NCBI GenBank assembly: GCA_017394865.1
Contig: JAFPWT010000016.1
Location: 1 to 64,000, forward strand
DNA: 64,000 nt
Direction of reading: 5' to 3'
From: Bacteroidales bacterium
GTDB lineage: Bacteria; Bacteroidota; Bacteroidia; Bacteroidales; F082
Positions 34,071 to 44,357 of this stretch are shown here, in pieces. A program made the translations under genes and the position numbers. Positions within the stretch are counted from its first letter, which is position 1, and each line of letters starts with the position of its first letter. The notes under the pieces are model-generated. The model did not search any database. It was given only the letters and a program-made list of their open reading frames with translations, and had not been told where the DNA came from.

Positions 34071-35417
34071 ATGAAAGGAATTAAATTCAGACTCATTGTG
34101 ATGAACTTCCTACAGTTCGCTGTATGGGGTGCTTATTTGACCTGTATGGGCAACTATCTTGGAAAAGCCGGTATGGGAGACGAAATCGAATGGTTCTATA
34201 TCATTCAAGGACTGGTTTCCATCTTTATGCCAACACTCCTTGGCATCGTAGGTGACAAGTGGATACAACCCCAGAGACTATTGGGCTTTTGCCACCTGAT
34301 CACCGCTGCTTGCATGATATGCTTGTTCTACCTTGGCCTGCAGGCTGCCAACGCAAGTACTCCTACCGTCCCCGTATATCCGAACAAAGTTTTGTTCATC
34401 ACCATTTATACCATTGGCGCAGCATTTTACATGCCTACACTCGCCCTGTCCAATACCGCCGCTTTCACCATCTTGAAAGACAATGGCATGGACACCGTCA
34501 AAGCTTTTCCGCCCATCCGTGTATTTGGCACCATCGGCTTCATTATCTCCATGTGGTTCGTCAACTGCGCCTTCCTTAAGGACGGACAATTTGGATTCAC
34601 CTTCGGAGAGAACTCGGAGAAATTCCAATACACATATTACCAATTCCTTGTCTCGGGTATATTGGGAATCTTCCTTTTCCTCTACAGCTTTACGCTGCCA
34701 CAATGCAAGATTATCAAGAAAGAAGCAACCTCACTGGCTGATTCATTGGGATTAAGTGCCTTTAAACTTTTCAAAGTGAAAAAGATGGCATTGTTCTTTA
34801 TTTTTGCAATGCTTTTAGGAATGGCCCTACAGGTGACCAACACCTATGCCACTCCTTTCCTTACCCATTTCAAAAGCATCGAATCGCTGTCTGGTACTTT
34901 TGCAGCCAATAACGCCACCATGCTGGTTTCCATCTCTCAAGTATCCGAAGCCCTGTGCATTCTGCTCATCCCATTCTTCCTCCGCCGTTATGGCATCAAA
35001 GTGGTAATGCTCATGGCCATGGTCGCCTGGGTACTTCGTTTCGGCTTCTTTGGAGTGGGCAGTCCTGATATGCCTGGTGTATTACTCTTCATCCTTTCTT
35101 GCATCGTCTACGGTGTCGCCTTTGACTTTTTCAATGTCTCAGGGGCAATGTTCGTCGACAAGGAATGCGACTCCAATGTGAAAGCCTCGGCTCAAGGATT
35201 GTTCATGCTTATGACCAACGGTCTGGGCGGTAGTATCGGCATCTTTATCGCTGGAAAAATAGTCAAAAATTATTGCAACTGGACTGCAGATGGATTCCTC
35301 GTTGGTGACTGGAAGACTACATGGCTCATCTTTGCCGTCTACGCCCTCGTAGTTGCCATCCTGTTCGCCATCCTGTTCAAATACAAACACCAGCCAGAGA
35401 AAGAGACTAAGGCATGA
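34071..35417 (+). CDS. NupG-type nucleoside:proton symporter (MFS)
   Basis: A 448-residue major facilitator superfamily permease with 12 predicted membrane helices, matching the nucleoside:H+ symporter group (NupG/XapB). The N-terminus ([25 protein letters not shown]) and the long loop after helix 6 are typical. It begins 3 bases after the BFN-UVR gene and its stop overlaps thyA (ATGA). Placement with thyA and folA supports uptake of nucleosides such as thymidine, though specificity is inferred. Confidence 0.85.
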   Translation: MKGIKFRLIVMNFLQFAVWGAYLTCMGNYLGKAGMGDEIEWFYIIQGLVSIFMPTLLGIVGDKWIQPQRLLGFCHLITAACMICLFYLGLQAANASTPTVPVYPNKVLFITIYTIGAAFYMPTLALSNTAAFTILKDNGMDTVKAFPPIRVFGTIGFIISMWFVNCAFLKDGQFGFTFGENSEKFQYTYYQFLVSGILGIFLFLYSFTLPQCKIIKKEATSLADSLGLSAFKLFKVKKMALFFIFAMLLGMALQVTNTYATPFLTHFKSIESLSGTFAANNATMLVSISQVSEALCILLIPFFLRRYGIKVVMLMAMVAWVLRFGFFGVGSPDMPGVLLFILSCIVYGVAFDFFNVSGAMFVDKECDSNVKASAQGLFMLMTNGLGGSIGIFIAGKIVKNYCNWTADGFLVGDWKTTWLIFAVYALVVAILFAILFKYKHQPEKETKA

Positions 35418-36241
35418 AACAATACCTCGATCTGTTACAATACATCCTCGACCACGGCGTGCAGAAGGGCGACCGCACGGGGACGGGCACCATCAGCGTG
35501 TTCGGCTACCAGATGCGGTTCGACCTTCAAGAAGGCTTTCCGCTGGTGACCACTAAGAAGGTGCATCTGAAAAGCATCATCTATGAGCTGCTATGGATGC
35601 TCCGGGGCGACACCAACATCCAGTACCTGCACGACCACAAGGTCAGCATCTGGGACGAGTGGGCCGATGCCAACGGCGACCTCGGTCCCGTGTACGGAGC
35701 CCAGTGGCGCAACTGGAACGGTGAAGGCATTGACCAGATCAAAGAGGTCATCAAGAGCATCAAGGAGAACCCTAACAGCCGCCGACATATCGTATCGGCG
35801 TGGAATCCTTCCGTGCTCCCTGACGAGCACGAGAAGGTTTTTGCGGCCAATGTGGCCGCGGGCAAGGCGGCTCTGCCACCTTGCCACGCCTTCTTCCAAT
35901 TCTATGTGGCCGACGGAAGACTCTCGTGCCAGCTCTATCAACGCAGCGCCGACGTGTTTCTCGGCGTGCCGTTCAACATCGCCTCTTACGCCCTCCTCAC
36001 CATGATGATGGCACAGGTGTGCAACCTGCAACCCGGCGACTTCGTCCACACCTTCGGCGACGTGCACATCTATAACAACCTCATCGAACAGGTGAAGACC
36101 CAACTCGAGAGGACTCCTCGCCCACTGCCCACCATGCAGCTCAATCCCGAAGTGAAAGACCTTTTTGATTTCAAATACGAAGATTTTACCTTAATTAATT
36201 ATAACCCTTATCCAGCGATTCGAGGCGAAGTGTCAGTCTAA
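35414..36241 (+). CDS. thyA: Thymidylate synthase
   Basis: A 275-residue cytosolic enzyme that methylates dUMP to dTMP using 5,10-methylene-tetrahydrofolate and yields dihydrofolate. The catalytic Cys is C157 in [10 protein letters not shown]. Also present are [12 protein letters not shown], the YGAQWRNW segment, [10 protein letters not shown], the [19 protein letters not shown] substrate loop and the [13 protein letters not shown] region. Its start overlaps the permease stop by 4 bases. DHFR follows, which regenerates tetrahydrofolate, a classic pairing. Confidence 0.98.
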   Translation: MKQYLDLLQYILDHGVQKGDRTGTGTISVFGYQMRFDLQEGFPLVTTKKVHLKSIIYELLWMLRGDTNIQYLHDHKVSIWDEWADANGDLGPVYGAQWRNWNGEGIDQIKEVIKSIKENPNSRRHIVSAWNPSVLPDEHEKVFAANVAAGKAALPPCHAFFQFYVADGRLSCQLYQRSADVFLGVPFNIASYALLTMMMAQVCNLQPGDFVHTFGDVHIYNNLIEQVKTQLERTPRPLPTMQLNPEVKDLFDFKYEDFTLINYNPYPAIRGEVSV

Positions 36242-36244
36242 GTA

Positions 36245-36277
36245 GATTGCCGCGTCGCTTCGCTCCTCGCAATGACA
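36245..36277. repeat. Dispersed palindromic repeat between thyA and folA
   Basis: The 33-base segment starts GATTGCCGCGTCGCTTCG and ends CTCGCAATGACAT. Its outer ATTGC/GCAAT and inner GAAGC/GCTTC parts are inverted repeats, so it can fold. This sequence type is known to me as a widespread intergenic repeat in many unrelated bacteria. It accounts for most of the 44-base gap and creates a false N-terminal extension on folA. Confidence 0.6.
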
Positions 36278-36285
36278 TACCGATC

Positions 36286-36777
36286 ATGACTTTATCAATT
36301 ATCGTAGCGATGGCCAAAAACAGAGCCATCGGCATCAACAACCAGTTGATCTGGCATAACAGCAACGACCTAAAACACTTTAAAAAGGTGACACTGGGCC
36401 ATTGTGTCATCATGGGCCACAACACCTGGCTCTCGCTGCCGGGACAAAAGGCACTGCCCAACCGCCGTAACATCATCATCTCCGACCGTCTCGACGAAGC
36501 GCCGGAGAACTTCGAACTGGCCACCTCTATCCCCGAAGCCCTCCAGATGGTTCAAGACGAGGAAGAAGTCTTCATCATGGGCGGCGGCAGCATCTACGAA
36601 CAGTTCCTTCCTAAAGCCGACAGATTGTACCTCACCCGACTCGACAAAGAATTCGAGGCTGACACCTACTTCCCCTTCGTCAACTTCGAGAACTGGAACC
36701 TCATTGAACTGGAGGTGGTCGACGACGACCCACAGACCGATTACTCCTACCGGTTTGAGGTTTGGGAGAGGAAGTGA
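36286..36777 (+). CDS. folA: Dihydrofolate reductase
   Basis: A 163-residue cytosolic enzyme reducing dihydrofolate to tetrahydrofolate with NADPH. The sequence shows MTLSIIVAMAKNRAIGINNQLIWH (N-terminal strand and Met20-like loop), then GHNTWLSLP, NRRNIIISDR and FIMGGGSIYEQFL (glycine NADPH motif). The start at 36286 is chosen because the 13 residues upstream derive from the palindromic repeat. Together with ThyA and the permease it forms a thymidine-folate unit. Confidence 0.96.
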   Translation: MTLSIIVAMAKNRAIGINNQLIWHNSNDLKHFKKVTLGHCVIMGHNTWLSLPGQKALPNRRNIIISDRLDEAPENFELATSIPEALQMVQDEEEVFIMGGGSIYEQFLPKADRLYLTRLDKEFEADTYFPFVNFENWNLIELEVVDDDPQTDYSYRFEVWERK

Positions 36778-36794
36778 TAAGTCAGAAAACAGAA

Positions 36795-36833
36795 TAAAAA
36801 AAGAAGGCGGAACCCGAAAAGATTCCGCCTTCT
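36795..36833 (-). terminator. Rho-independent terminator of the C10 protease run
   Basis: AGAAGGCGGAA (36802-36812) pairs with TTCCGCCTTCT (36823-36833). On the minus strand the stem is followed by a run of T (36795-36801). It lies 20 bases after the stop of the last C10 gene and may also act on folA transcripts from the opposite direction. Confidence 0.8.
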
Positions 36834-36853
36834 GATTTCCGTCTCCTGTCTTC

Positions 36854-39403
36854 TTACTTGACCACTGACAGTTTCTGGATGCTCTCGCCGTTGGCGGAGA
36901 TCACCTTGACCATGTAGATGCCGCTCTCGACATTGCTGAGGTTAAGTACAGCACTGTTGCCTTCGCAGACCTGGTTCAACACCATCTGACCGACGGTATT
37001 GAAGACCATCACCTGCTGCAAGTTCTCGGCATTGACGGTGAAGCTACCCTTGGTCGGGTTCGGGAAGAGGCTGACCTGCTGGTCGACAACACTCTCGACA
37101 CCAGTCGTGGAATAATAAATCTTCACGAAATACTCGTTACCATACATAGCTTTGAACGGAGCCGAGTTACAATCGATTTCCTCATAAGAAGCAACCACGC
37201 GGTAATAATACCAGGTGTCTTCCTCCAAGGCTTTGGTTTCTTTGTATTGGGTCTTGTTGGGCGCAAGCAGTTTGACGCGTTCGTAATCTTCGCCTTCCTT
37301 CTTTCTGTAAACAGCGAAACCACTTAAGCCCTCTGTTTCCGGAGCCACCCAAGTAATGATAGGTTTGAAGCTGGCCTGCAAATCATACCACAGATCGGTA
37401 CCCGGGTCACAGTTTTCGCCAGCAGTAGCACAAACTTCGTTGGAGAAATCGGACTCGCCGCCGTCGCCAAGGGCGCAAACCATGTAGCAGTGACCACCGA
37501 TAGTGGCATCTTCATCGACAAATTCGGTCTCGTGGACCAGGCCACAGAGCACACCGTCGCGATAGACGTTAAATCCATAGTCGGTTTTGCCGGCCGTCCA
37601 ACTGAGGATGATGACACCACCCTCATCAGAAGCCATCAGCTCACCTTGGATGTTGGCGGGAGCAGCATTGCCACAGCCATTGTTGACGACACACAAGACA
37701 CCTTCGGTCAACGTGTTCGAGTTGGCTTGAGGCTGTTCGTAAACCACATTGCCTGAAGCATCCTTGATCTTGAAGGAAAGCGACACATTGTCAGTACCAG
37801 CTTGCCACATGAACGTCACATGACCGATCGGGACATTAATGCTTTCCTGCACAGGAGTGCTATTGGTCATAGTGAACGAAGTGATCTCTTTACCAGCTCC
37901 GTCTACAGCGACAATCTTAGCGCCCTTCCAACCCGTCATATTGGTGCAAGTACCCTGCACTTGCCATCCGCAAGAAGGACCGAAAGTTTCCGTTGCCTTG
38001 GCTTTTTTGCTGTTGGCACCGTTCACCATTGCGTAGACTTGATAATTGAATCTGCTATAATACGGCACCTCGGTGTCGACAAACGTCATGGTAGCACCCG
38101 GAGTGGCATTATCGCTGGTGTAGATCACCTTGCCGTCACGTTTAACAATCACCTGGTCGATACTGGTGAGATTGGTGTTCGAGAGGGTCTTGGAGGGATT
38201 CACCCAGCTGAGATTGGCCTCCAAAGCAGTCTCACTGGTCTTGGTCACCGTGAAGTTGGTGGGAGCCTGAGCAGTGTTGTTGTAGACGCTGGTGGGCACG
38301 AAGTTAAAGACAGCACCTGATTGACTGCTATATTCGATTTTGTCGAAATCCCAATAGGCGTTGTTGCCACTGCCGCCCCAGCCCCAGTTGTAACGGAACA
38401 TGTCAGCGTCATTGTAGCCATCGCACACAAAAGCATGGCCACCCTCTGTGGAATGACCAGAATAATAAACCGGCCAACCAAGATCGAGGGACTCTTTCAG
38501 CTTCTCTTTCCAGTCATCGTAGGAATAATAGGCTCTTTGCTGATAAACTGCCTGGTTAGCATAGCTGAAATACTGGATGATGCGGCTCGGGACATCGGTG
38601 GAGTAAGCACCGCTGCCGTCGATGGCATAATTCATGTCAACGGCAATACCGCAATGATACAGCAAAGTACCAATAGCGTCAATCTGTACTTGAGGCGAGT
38701 TGGCACTAATCTCATTAGGCATATTGTCCCAGTCGTAAGTGGTGGCACCGAAGTTGACCGTCAAAGGGCCAAAACCTGAGTTGTAATCGGTGTGGCTGCC
38801 TGTGCCTTGGAGCGGGTGATTCCAATACTTCATAACCTGACCCATAGCCGTGGCAACACAACCCGCATAGGTACGTCCACCAGGACCACCTTGAGCCTGC
38901 GGGCAGAAATAGTTGTAAGGATAATCCTGATTCCAATCGGTGCTCAACAGATGGAAAGCCTCACGACCACCATTGAACGACAACTGCTTGCCGTTGGTGA
39001 GCACGCTGTTCCATTCGGAAGCCACCAAAGGAGAAGCTTCGCCATAGTTGTGCGAAGTACGACCAGCAACCATCTCATCCAGCATATAAGCAAGCGCAGG
39101 ATTGATGTTCTGAGGATCAAAAGCCTCCTCGTTTGAATAACCTACGATGGGACGGAAAGCATCATCAGCTGAAATCGCTACAAAGCCTTCGTTACCGAGG
39201 TTAAACACATAGAAGCAGGCTTCACCGCGAGTGGAAGTACCGGTGTAAACCAGTTCAAGATCCACATTCTGACGGTTCAGCTCAAAATTGGCCTGGACAA
39301 ACTGTTGTCCGACCATCTTGGCCCTGTTTACATCAACTGGATTGGCATTCAACATGCCGACACCCAAGATCAAGGCCATCAATGTCATGAAATACTTTTT
39401 CAT
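36854..39403 (-). CDS. C10 peptidase (streptopain family), T9SS cargo, copy A
   Basis: An 849-residue secreted cysteine protease. A signal peptide (~1-20) and propeptide (~21-145) precede the C10 catalytic domain with C182 (YAGCVATAMGQVMKYW) and H323 (GGHAFVCDGYN), then the RYNWGWGGSGN segment. After ~385 come fibronectin-III-like and other beta domains, and a T9SS type A sorting domain (~775-849) with SLFPNPTKGSF and the closing YMVKVISANG. The C-terminus directs export through the type IX system and attachment outside the cell. It is the last of three C10 genes, 35 bases after copy B. Confidence 0.93.
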   Translation of the reverse strand: MKKYFMTLMALILGVGMLNANPVDVNRAKMVGQQFVQANFELNRQNVDLELVYTGTSTRGEACFYVFNLGNEGFVAISADDAFRPIVGYSNEEAFDPQNINPALAYMLDEMVAGRTSHNYGEASPLVASEWNSVLTNGKQLSFNGGREAFHLLSTDWNQDYPYNYFCPQAQGGPGGRTYAGCVATAMGQVMKYWNHPLQGTGSHTDYNSGFGPLTVNFGATTYDWDNMPNEISANSPQVQIDAIGTLLYHCGIAVDMNYAIDGSGAYSTDVPSRIIQYFSYANQAVYQQRAYYSYDDWKEKLKESLDLGWPVYYSGHSTEGGHAFVCDGYNDADMFRYNWGWGGSGNNAYWDFDKIEYSSQSGAVFNFVPTSVYNNTAQAPTNFTVTKTSETALEANLSWVNPSKTLSNTNLTSIDQVIVKRDGKVIYTSDNATPGATMTFVDTEVPYYSRFNYQVYAMVNGANSKKAKATETFGPSCGWQVQGTCTNMTGWKGAKIVAVDGAGKEITSFTMTNSTPVQESINVPIGHVTFMWQAGTDNVSLSFKIKDASGNVVYEQPQANSNTLTEGVLCVVNNGCGNAAPANIQGELMASDEGGVIILSWTAGKTDYGFNVYRDGVLCGLVHETEFVDEDATIGGHCYMVCALGDGGESDFSNEVCATAGENCDPGTDLWYDLQASFKPIITWVAPETEGLSGFAVYRKKEGEDYERVKLLAPNKTQYKETKALEEDTWYYYRVVASYEEIDCNSAPFKAMYGNEYFVKIYYSTTGVESVVDQQVSLFPNPTKGSFTVNAENLQQVMVFNTVGQMVLNQVCEGNSAVLNLSNVESGIYMVKVISANGESIQKLSVVK

Positions 39404-39438
39404 TTTTTGTTTAATTAAATTTATAATATTGCAGATAT

Positions 39439-41973
39439 CTATTTCTTAATAAAAGATTGTGATGTCACACCGTCAACATTTTGGATCCGTATCAGGTACA
39501 TTCCAGGGACCAAGTCGTCGACAGCCAAAGTCATGCGGGATGTCCCACTTTCACAACGCTGTTCGAACAACATCTGTCCAAGAAGGTCGTAAACCGTCAC
39601 AACGGTAATCTCCTGTCCTTCAACGGTAAGTTGGTTGTCGACAGGATTGGGATAGAGGCTCACCGACGACTCAGTGTGATCTTCAACGTTTGTCAAAGAA
39701 TAATAGATCTTCACAAAATACTCGTTGCCATACAGCGCCTTGAAAGGAGCCGACTCGCATTCAATGTCGCTGTAGTTGGCCGTCACCCTGTAATAATACC
39801 AATTGCCATCCTGCAAGGTCTTGTTTTCTTTATACTCGGTCTTGTTGGCCGCCAACAGCTTGACACGTTCATATTCTCCGTCGTTCATCTTGCGGTATAC
39901 GGCGAATCCGCTGAGACTCGGCGTTGTAGGAGCTTCCCATGTAATAATGGGTTTGCCGTTTTCCTGCATCTCAAACCACAGGTTACTGCCTGCGTCGCAG
40001 TTCTCACCTGTGGTGGCACACACTTCGTTGGAAGGTTCCGATTCGCCGCCGTCGCCAAGGACACACACTTGATAGCAGTGGCCTCCAACAGAGGCATCCT
40101 CATCGATGAATTCATTGGTGGTAGTCAAGCAGCAAAGCACACCATCGCGATACACATTGTAGCCGATAAGTTCTTTTTCGGCAGCAGCCCAATTTAGGAT
40201 AACGACTCCATTTTCTTCAGATGCAGTCAACTCGCCAGAGATACCTGCAGGAGCGGCATTGCCACACCCGTTGTTACCTTCATAGAACACGCCAGCCTCC
40301 ATTTCACCCATAGAGCCTGAATAACTATAGACCGAATTATTATTGGGGTCTTTCACATTGATGGTGATGTCATAATTCGTCATCTCATCATCAGAGCGAA
40401 CCCAAACCAGTTCCATTCTGCCAAGAGGCACATCCACTTCGAGAACTGCAGGACTGCTACCACTGGTTTCAACGCGCGCAGCCTCGTGACCGGCACCGTT
40501 TCGGACGCTGATATAAGATCCTCTCCATCCTGAGATATTGGTGCTGGACACCACAAACCTCCAAGAGCAGGAAGGCCCGATGCTCACGTTGTCAACCGAC
40601 ATGGAACGACCCCTTTGTCCACCGACGACAGAATACACCTTATATGAATAGATGTCGTAACAAGGTATCGAACTATCAACAAAACTCATGGTAGCTCCGG
40701 GGACGACATTTTCTTCGGTGAACACCACCTCATTACCACGCATCACCACAATTTGGTCGATAGATGTCAATGGATGATTGGCTAGCGTCATGATAGGGTT
40801 GACCCACGACACGGTAGCGGAGAGGCCATAACCTTCATCAGGGGTCACAACAAGGTCGGATGGTGCTTTGGGTGCTGCACCGTAAATATCTTCCGGCACA
40901 TAGTTGTAGATGACGCTCTCGCCATCGGTATAATTATGGTTGTCAATGTCGAACCACGCATCGCCTGATCCGCCCCAGCCCCAGTTGAAGTGAACCAGAC
41001 CATTGGCGTTGTAACCATCGAGCACATAAGCATGTCCGCCTCCACGGTGCACCATGGGCCATCCCATGTCGATAGCTTCAATGATCAAAGCCATGTAACT
41101 CTCATGAGTATGACCTTCGCGATAGATATTCTCCATCTGATCCGTGTAATAGAAATATTGCGGCATCACAGTGCAAAGCTTTGAGGTAGTAGCGCCACTG
41201 CTGCCGGGACGATAGTTCATGTCGACCGACACGCCGACATGGAAGATCAGCTGACCCACCGCTTCAAGTTGTTGCACCGGCGAGTTGGCGTTGATGGATA
41301 CTGGCATATTCTCCCAATCGTAGGTAGTTTCGCCGAAGTTGGCTGTCAGTGGGCCGTACTCCGGATGATCCTGAGGGGTATAGGTATAGCTGCCCCTACC
41401 CTGTGCCGGGAAGTTCCAGAAGCGCATCAACTGAGCAGCGGCGGTAGCGACGCAGCCAGCGTAGACGTGCCCTCCGGGGCCGTCCGAATCCACCGGGCAG
41501 CAATAGTTGTAAGGATAGTTCTGATTCCATTTGGTTTCTACCAGATAGCTGTCATCCTTACCGCGGTAGGGCTCGTTGACATGGCCGTTTCGGCGGAGCG
41601 TCTCCCATTCGTGTGCCACATTGGGATCCTGCACGGCGTTTCGATGGGAACGGCTGGCGGTAATGCCATCAAGATAGTCTTGCAAAGCCGGTGCCATATC
41701 ATCGGGATTGAAAATTCCCTCAGTGGAATAGCCGACCAATGGACGATAGCGGTCATCAGAGGAAAGGATTACAAAACCCGTGTTCCCAATGTTGAATACG
41801 TAAAACGACGATTGAGAATACACCAGCGACAGGTCACCTCGCTGACACGTTATCCCAAAGTGAGCGTTGGCAAATTGTTGTCCGAGCAGACGCGCTTCCT
41901 CAACATCAACTGGAGCAGCCTTGGCTACAGTGAAGGAGAGCAGAATGGTTAATACTGGCAGTATTCTTTTCAT
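39439..41973 (-). CDS. C10 peptidase (streptopain family), T9SS cargo, copy B
   Basis: An 844-residue paralogue of copy A with the same layout: signal peptide (~1-20), propeptide, catalytic C10 domain with C174 (YAGCVATAAAQLMRFW) and H314 (GGGHAYVLDGYN) and HFNWGWGGSGD, internal beta domains, and a C-terminal T9SS domain (SLYPNPVDNQL). Copies A and B share the C-terminal half closely, including NGCGNAAPA and LSGFAVYRK. Both catalytic residues are intact, so it should be active. It lies 19 bases after copy C. Confidence 0.93.
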   Translation of the reverse strand: MKRILPVLTILLSFTVAKAAPVDVEEARLLGQQFANAHFGITCQRGDLSLVYSQSSFYVFNIGNTGFVILSSDDRYRPLVGYSTEGIFNPDDMAPALQDYLDGITASRSHRNAVQDPNVAHEWETLRRNGHVNEPYRGKDDSYLVETKWNQNYPYNYCCPVDSDGPGGHVYAGCVATAAAQLMRFWNFPAQGRGSYTYTPQDHPEYGPLTANFGETTYDWENMPVSINANSPVQQLEAVGQLIFHVGVSVDMNYRPGSSGATTSKLCTVMPQYFYYTDQMENIYREGHTHESYMALIIEAIDMGWPMVHRGGGHAYVLDGYNANGLVHFNWGWGGSGDAWFDIDNHNYTDGESVIYNYVPEDIYGAAPKAPSDLVVTPDEGYGLSATVSWVNPIMTLANHPLTSIDQIVVMRGNEVVFTEENVVPGATMSFVDSSIPCYDIYSYKVYSVVGGQRGRSMSVDNVSIGPSCSWRFVVSSTNISGWRGSYISVRNGAGHEAARVETSGSSPAVLEVDVPLGRMELVWVRSDDEMTNYDITINVKDPNNNSVYSYSGSMGEMEAGVFYEGNNGCGNAAPAGISGELTASEENGVVILNWAAAEKELIGYNVYRDGVLCCLTTTNEFIDEDASVGGHCYQVCVLGDGGESEPSNEVCATTGENCDAGSNLWFEMQENGKPIITWEAPTTPSLSGFAVYRKMNDGEYERVKLLAANKTEYKENKTLQDGNWYYYRVTANYSDIECESAPFKALYGNEYFVKIYYSLTNVEDHTESSVSLYPNPVDNQLTVEGQEITVVTVYDLLGQMLFEQRCESGTSRMTLAVDDLVPGMYLIRIQNVDGVTSQSFIKK

Positions 41974-41992
41974 CTCTTTAAAGTGTTAATGA

Positions 41993-44266
41993 TTAATGGA
42001 ACACAACGATACGCTGCGAAGCCTTCCCATTGGAAGTCACCACGCTAACTGTGTAAACGCCCTGTTCAAGACGGGCTGTGTTGACCATATGGGTATCCGT
42101 ATCGCCTTGGAAGCGATACACCACCTGACCGACCACGTTATACAGCACCACTTCCTGGATGCCGTCGGCCTTGATGGTAAGCGACTCTCTGGCGGGGTTA
42201 GGATAGATCTTGGCGTTGGCAGCATGTTCGTCGACAGCGGTCACAGTGACATAAACATAGTCCTCGCCCTCGGCGGTAAAGGCCGGAGTGGATTCACAAG
42301 CAGTACTAAAAGCAGTTACCTTGTAATAATACGAACCGACAGCAGCCTCGTCGAGATATTCTTTCTGGTCGTTGTCGATTGCAGCGATCTCGGTATATTC
42401 CACGCCGTCGTCGCTACGGTAGATCTTGTATTTCGAAGGATCATAATCACAATTCCAAGTAAGACGGGTACCGAAAGTGCCGCTCTCGTAATAATACTCA
42501 CCCATAAGATCGGTAGGCGGTGTGCAACTTGGGCAGTCGTTGGTGGCATTGAAAATGGTGCCATTGAGTTGTGTGGACGAACCCGTGAAATTGTAAACCG
42601 ACTGGTTTGCGGAATTCTTCAAGTTAATGGTGAGTGAAGGCACAGTCGCGGTTGGGGCGACCCAGTTCATCCGGATATCGCCTTCAGGCATCTGGAACTT
42701 CTCCGATATCGGTGAAGAAGAGGTCATGGTGATTTCCTTGAAGACAACGCCATTATGATCAATCAGTTGCAGCTTACCGCCACTCCAGCCTTGGAAGTTG
42801 GAGGTCTGACCGACCAGTTTCCAGGTGCAATTGGGTCCCACTAGAACAACTTTCTTGAAGGTCACGCCTCTGATATTATTGTTCACACCGTAAATGGAGT
42901 ATTCATAGCAGCCATCATCACCAACGGTATCTTCGAAGGTGATCTGTTCACCCGGTTGCGGAGCGCTGTAGGTTTGAATGACGTTGCCATTGCGCATCAG
43001 TACGATGCTGGAAATGGATTCCAGCTGAGCGCCTGACTCACTCACTGTAGGTACAGTAAAGGAGAGGACAACGGTATGAGTGGAGGCATTGGCAACAACG
43101 GGATCGAAGCTTTCGATGGCAGGCACCATGGCGTCGTAGACATAATCAGGCACCATCTCGAACACCACCCTCTGATACAGATTGAAATTGCCATTGCCCG
43201 TGTTCAGTGCATCGATCTGATAGTAGTTATTATATGATCCGCTCCATCCCCAGTTGAAGTGGAAGTAGCGTTGATCGTTGTAGCCATCGCAGTTGAAGGC
43301 GTGGCCGCCATCGGTGTCAGAACCGGCATACACTACTGGGATGCCACGGTCGAAACTTGCGATCAGCATGTCCTCCCATGCGGTTCTTGAGAAGTCGTCA
43401 CGACTTTTCAAGTTGGTGCAGGAGCCGTATCTGAAGTAATTGATCACAGCATCAGGCACATATTCGGTGTGGGAACCACTGCCATCGGGAGAAAAGTCCA
43501 TGTCGACGGCAATACCGCAATGGTACATCAGGAAGGCCACTGCCTGAGCTGCTGCGTTGTTGGTAGAGCAGGAATTGGGCATAATTGACCAGTTATAGGT
43601 GGTGTTGCCGAAATTTGCCGACAGTGTGCCGCCATAAGAGCTGGTACTATAGGAATGCTCGCCGTTGCCAGTTTCAGGCCAGTTCCAATACTTCATCACT
43701 TGGCTCATCGAGCAAGCCACACATCCAGCATAGCAATGGTTGTTGGTCCAATAGTTATTGCAAGCCGGTGCATAGTAGTTATAAGGCCACCCTTGGTCCC
43801 AAGTCGTCGCGAGCAACGGAGCCACGGCCTTTTCCATACGGGTCTTCATGATGACACCATCCTTATCGAGGAGGTACCATTGTTCCGCCACCTCGGGATC
43901 AACTGCAAGGTTCTCGTCGATGGCGTACTGTATCTGGCGTGCATAGTGACCGAGATAGTAGCGCAACCCTTCAGGCATATTGTCGACACTGAACAAAGCA
44001 TCTTCGCAATAGCCCAAGATAGGATGAGCGCGGTCGTCAGCGGCAACGACAACGTAACCATGATCATAATTGAACACATACAAGGCATCCACGCCCGAAG
44101 CGCAGGTCTCTGTGTAAACGAGGGAGAGCTCTGCCGATTTCATCCCCAAAGTGTTCTGGACATACTTCTGTCCCAAGCTCTTTGCCCGATTTGCATCGAC
44201 AGGAGCAGCAAAGGCAGCACCCACAGTTAACGCCAGTGCGAGGCCCAAAAGTGACAGTTTTTTCAT
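41993..44266 (-). CDS. C10 peptidase (streptopain family), T9SS cargo, copy C
   Basis: A 757-residue secreted cysteine protease, first of the three-gene run. It has a signal peptide (~1-20), propeptide, catalytic C182 (YAGCVACSMSQVMKYW) and H322 (GGHAFNCDGYN), beta domains, and a T9SS sorting domain (KIYPNPARESL). It is about 90 residues shorter than A and B in the middle region and differs most, so the run is not a simple recent triplication. A TATCTTTG -7 box (44311-44318) lies 44 bases upstream. Confidence 0.93.
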   Translation of the reverse strand: MKKLSLLGLALALTVGAAFAAPVDANRAKSLGQKYVQNTLGMKSAELSLVYTETCASGVDALYVFNYDHGYVVVAADDRAHPILGYCEDALFSVDNMPEGLRYYLGHYARQIQYAIDENLAVDPEVAEQWYLLDKDGVIMKTRMEKAVAPLLATTWDQGWPYNYYAPACNNYWTNNHCYAGCVACSMSQVMKYWNWPETGNGEHSYSTSSYGGTLSANFGNTTYNWSIMPNSCSTNNAAAQAVAFLMYHCGIAVDMDFSPDGSGSHTEYVPDAVINYFRYGSCTNLKSRDDFSRTAWEDMLIASFDRGIPVVYAGSDTDGGHAFNCDGYNDQRYFHFNWGWSGSYNNYYQIDALNTGNGNFNLYQRVVFEMVPDYVYDAMVPAIESFDPVVANASTHTVVLSFTVPTVSESGAQLESISSIVLMRNGNVIQTYSAPQPGEQITFEDTVGDDGCYEYSIYGVNNNIRGVTFKKVVLVGPNCTWKLVGQTSNFQGWSGGKLQLIDHNGVVFKEITMTSSSPISEKFQMPEGDIRMNWVAPTATVPSLTINLKNSANQSVYNFTGSSTQLNGTIFNATNDCPSCTPPTDLMGEYYYESGTFGTRLTWNCDYDPSKYKIYRSDDGVEYTEIAAIDNDQKEYLDEAAVGSYYYKVTAFSTACESTPAFTAEGEDYVYVTVTAVDEHAANAKIYPNPARESLTIKADGIQEVVLYNVVGQVVYRFQGDTDTHMVNTARLEQGVYTVSVVTSNGKASQRIVVFH

Positions 44267-44310
44267 AAGCAGTGTATTTTTCTTTTAAAACATGAATCCT
44301 ATTAAAGGGG

Positions 44311-44318
44311 CAAAGATA
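44311..44318 (-). promoter_or_regulatory. -7 promoter box of the C10 protease run
   Basis: Plus strand CAAAGATA is TATCTTTG on the minus strand, 44 bases upstream of copy C's start. No well-spaced TTTG -33 box is visible. Confidence 0.45.
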
Positions 44319-44357
44319 ATAAAAAAACAAAAACCATGCCCACCTTATTTAAAAAAA

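Noticed and set aside
36247..36285. Upstream start for DHFR giving 13 extra residues
   Set aside because: The residues are encoded by the palindromic repeat; the DHFR fold starts at MTLSIIVAMAKN (36286).
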